Source of the DNA: PGZG01 sp040235405
Lineage (GTDB): Bacteria; Pseudomonadota; Gammaproteobacteria; Pseudomonadales; Alcanivoracaceae
Direction of reading: 5' to 3'
Length of the DNA: 15,115 bases
NCBI GenBank assembly: GCA_040235405.1
Contig: JBECKT010000069.1
Coordinates: 1 to 15,115, forward strand
This document shows positions 13,519 to 15,115 of the stretch, in pieces. The notes beneath the pieces are model-generated. The model had not been told where the DNA came from, did not search any database, and was given only the letters and a program-made list of their open reading frames with translations. Position numbers and translations under genes: made by a program. The first letter of the stretch is position 1; every line of letters begins with the position of its first letter.

Positions 13519-14160
13519 TTACTCAATAAATACCCACGGCTCACGCTGCTGCCGCGCCTTTTCATATTCGCGAATCGCACCCGCATCCTGCAGCGTCAGG
13601 CCAATATCATCGAGACCGTTCAGCAGACAGTGCTTGCGAAATGCATCAATCTCGAAAGCAATTGCCGCACCATCCGGACGAATGATTTTCTGCTCCGCCA
13701 GATCCACGGTCAGCCGATAGCCCACGTTGGCCGCCACCGCCTTGAACAACTCATCCGCCACCTCTTCACTAACCACAATCGGCAGCACGCCGTTCTTGAA
13801 GCAGTTATTGAAGAAAATATCGGCAAAGCTCGGCGCGATAATGGCGCGAAAACCGAAATCCAGCAGTGCCCAGGGCGCATGCTCGCGGCTCGAACCGCAA
13901 CCGAAATTACGTCGCGCCAGCAGAATACTGGCGCCCTGATAACGCGGCTGATTAAGCACGAACTCCTTGTTCAGCGGCCGCTTGCTGTTGTCCTGACCGG
14001 GCTGGCCTTCGTCCAGGTAGCGCCACTCGTCAAACAGGTTCGGACCAAAGCCGCTGCGCTTGATCGATTTCAGAAACTGCTTGGGAATAATCTGATCGGT
14101 ATCCACGTTGGCACGATCCAACGGCGCCACCAGACCATCCTCTCGAATAAACTTTTCCAT
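13519..14160 (-). CDS. leuD: 3-isopropylmalate dehydratase small subunit
   Basis: LeuD is the small subunit of isopropylmalate isomerase; with LeuC it converts 2-isopropylmalate to 3-isopropylmalate. The 213 residues begin MEKFIREDGLVAPLDRANVDTD and carry IIPKQFLKSIKR, the LARRNFGCGSSREHAPWAL swivel-domain signature, FADIFFNNCFKNGVLPI and a C-terminal EPWVFIE. This is the usual bacterial size. The open frame extends 54 codons further upstream, but that part lies inside leuC; the start at 14160 has GAGGAG six bases before it. The gap to leuC is ten bases, with the ribosome site overlapping the leuC stop, so the two are co-translated in the correct ratio. In Pseudomonas a methyltransferase gene often lies between leuD and leuB; here only a 51-bp repeat does. 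Confidence 0.97.
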   Translation of the reverse strand: MEKFIREDGLVAPLDRANVDTDQIIPKQFLKSIKRSGFGPNLFDEWRYLDEGQPGQDNSKRPLNKEFVLNQPRYQGASILLARRNFGCGSSREHAPWALLDFGFRAIIAPSFADIFFNNCFKNGVLPIVVSEEVADELFKAVAANVGYRLTVDLAEQKIIRPDGAAIAFEIDAFRKHCLLNGLDDIGLTLQDAGAIREYEKARQQREPWVFIE

Positions 14161-14166
14161 GACATT

Positions 14167-14172
14167 CTCCTC
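14167..14172 (-). promoter_or_regulatory. leuD ribosome-binding site overlapping the leuC stop
   Basis: GAGGAG on the minus strand overlaps the TGA of leuC (14173-14171) and sits six bases before the leuD ATG. This strong site fixes the leuD start and suggests translational coupling of the two isomerase subunits. Confidence 0.75.
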
Positions 14173-15115
14173 AGAGGTCGCGGCTTTCCAGCTCGCGGAT
14201 GTCGACAAAATGGCCGGCCACAGCTGCCGCTGCTGCCATCGCCGGGCTGACCAGATGGGTACGCCCGCCGTTACCCTGACGACCTTCAAAGTTACGATTC
14301 GAGGTGGACGCGCAATGCTCACCCGGCATCAGCTTGTCCGGGTTCATCGCCAGGCACATGGAACAACCCGGCTCGCGCCACTCGAAACCGGCTTCAATGA
14401 ATACCTTGTCGAGCCCTTCCGCTTCCGCCTGCTGCTTGACCAGACCGGAACCCGGCACCACCAGTACCTGCTTGACGCTGTCGGCTTTCTTGCGACCCTT
14501 GGCCACCACCGCCGCAGCGCGCAGATCTTCAATGCGTGAGTTGGTGCAGGAACCGATAAACACTCGGTCCACCTTGATATCGGTGATCTTCATGCCCGGG
14601 GTCAGGCCCATATACTGATAGGCGCGCTCCATGCCGGAACGTTTCACCGCATCGCTTTCCTGCTCTGGAATCGGCAGGGTCGCATCGACCGGCAATACCA
14701 TTTCCGGCGACGTACCCCAGGACACCTGCGGCTTGATATCGGCAGCGTTGATCTCAACCACGGTGTCGAATTTGGCACCCTCGTCGCTGACCAGCGTGCG
14801 CCAGTATTCCACTGCCTTGTCCCAGTCCGCACCCTTCGGTGCAAACGGACGACCGCGCACGTAATCGATGGTGATGTCGTCCACCGCCACCATGCCGGCA
14901 CGGGCACCGGCTTCGATCGACATATTGCAGATCGTCATGCGACCTTCCATCGACAGCGAACGAATCGCGCTGCCGGCAAATTCCATGGCGTGACCATTAC
15001 CGCCGGCAGTACCGATCACGCCGATGATATGCAGCACCACGTCTTTGGCGGTGACGCCGGCGCCGAGCTCGCCTTCGACCCGGACCAGCATGTTGTTCAT
15101 TTTCTTCGCCACCAG
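14171..15115 (-). CDS. leuC: 3-isopropylmalate dehydratase large subunit (5' end outside window)
   Basis: LeuC is the aconitase-type large subunit that binds the [4Fe-4S] cluster of isopropylmalate isomerase. The frame is open to the right edge, with about 315 residues present; by comparison with E. coli LeuC (466 residues), roughly the first 155-160 are missing. Visible features are GELGAGVTAKDVVLHIIGVIG, EFAGSAIRSLSMEGRMTICNM, the cluster cysteines in FIGSCTNSR (about 14548) and EPGCSMCLAMN (about 14365 and 14356), and NRNFEGRQG. The Cys spacing of 61 and 3 residues agrees with the family. A GTG near 15112 is internal, not the start. It is the first visible gene of the leu operon; any attenuator or promoter lies beyond the window. 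Confidence 0.97.
   Translation of the reverse strand: MVAKKMNNMLVRVEGELGAGVTAKDVVLHIIGVIGTAGGNGHAMEFAGSAIRSLSMEGRMTICNMSIEAGARAGMVAVDDITIDYVRGRPFAPKGADWDKAVEYWRTLVSDEGAKFDTVVEINAADIKPQVSWGTSPEMVLPVDATLPIPEQESDAVKRSGMERAYQYMGLTPGMKITDIKVDRVFIGSCTNSRIEDLRAAAVVAKGRKKADSVKQVLVVPGSGLVKQQAEAEGLDKVFIEAGFEWREPGCSMCLAMNPDKLMPGEHCASTSNRNFEGRQGNGGRTHLVSPAMAAAAAVAGHFVDIRELESRDL

Noticed and set aside
11182..13529. Two + strand open frames of over 300 codons opposite asd and leuB
   Set aside because: Both lie antisense to well-identified enzymes with complete active sites; these frames are a by-product of codon bias.
14161..14322. N-terminal extension of leuD into leuC
   Set aside because: LeuD starts MEKFIREDG after a strong GAGGAG at 14167-14172; the extension is out-of-frame LeuC coding sequence.

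Overview
The window reads as chromosomal DNA of a free-living gammaproteobacterium. It is GC-rich by eye, and the order leuC-leuD-leuB-asd-usg-fimV-truA on one strand is the classic Pseudomonas-type arrangement. FimV, the 370-residue Gram-negative Asd and the MoxR/CoxE-type pair also fit Pseudomonadales or a related marine lineage. I cannot name the genus. Almost all of it is housekeeping DNA. I see no phage, insertion sequence, CRISPR array, tRNA or rRNA.

Left part (1-3149): the last 38 codons of a probable DUF58 protein (+), an NnrU-family membrane protein (-), a site-2-protease-like M50 metalloprotease with C-terminal CBS domains (+), and a multi-pass membrane protein I do not recognise (-). 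The last two are convergent and their 3' ends overlap by 65 bp. Middle part (3150-7140): a MoxR AAA+ ATPase and a CoxE-like VWA protein form a tight two-gene operon (-). A 342-bp divergent intergenic region with two inverted-repeat structures follows, then rsmE (+) and truA (-), whose stop codons abut. A hairpin terminator separates truA from fimV. Right part (7141-15115): fimV, a catalytically dead Asd paralogue (usg-1 type), asd, leuB, leuD and the 3' two-thirds of leuC, all on the minus strand.

The leucine genes (leuC, leuD, leuB) and asd form a biosynthetic operon for leucine and the aspartate family of amino acids. FimV is the peptidoglycan-binding polar hub protein of type IV pilus and polarity systems. 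RsmE and TruA modify ribosomal and transfer RNA. The MoxR/VWA pair probably remodels or assembles an unidentified protein complex.

The most notable extra structure is a family of REP/BIME-like elements built from 16-bp perfect palindromes. Two nearly identical 51-bp copies sit exactly in the junctions on either side of leuB, and a diverged head-to-head pair lies between moxR and rsmE. Other points for a second look are the uncharacterised membrane protein, a probable leaderless start for rsmE, a G-rich run upstream of fimV, and the expanding acidic repeats in FimV. I found no convincing new multi-gene system.
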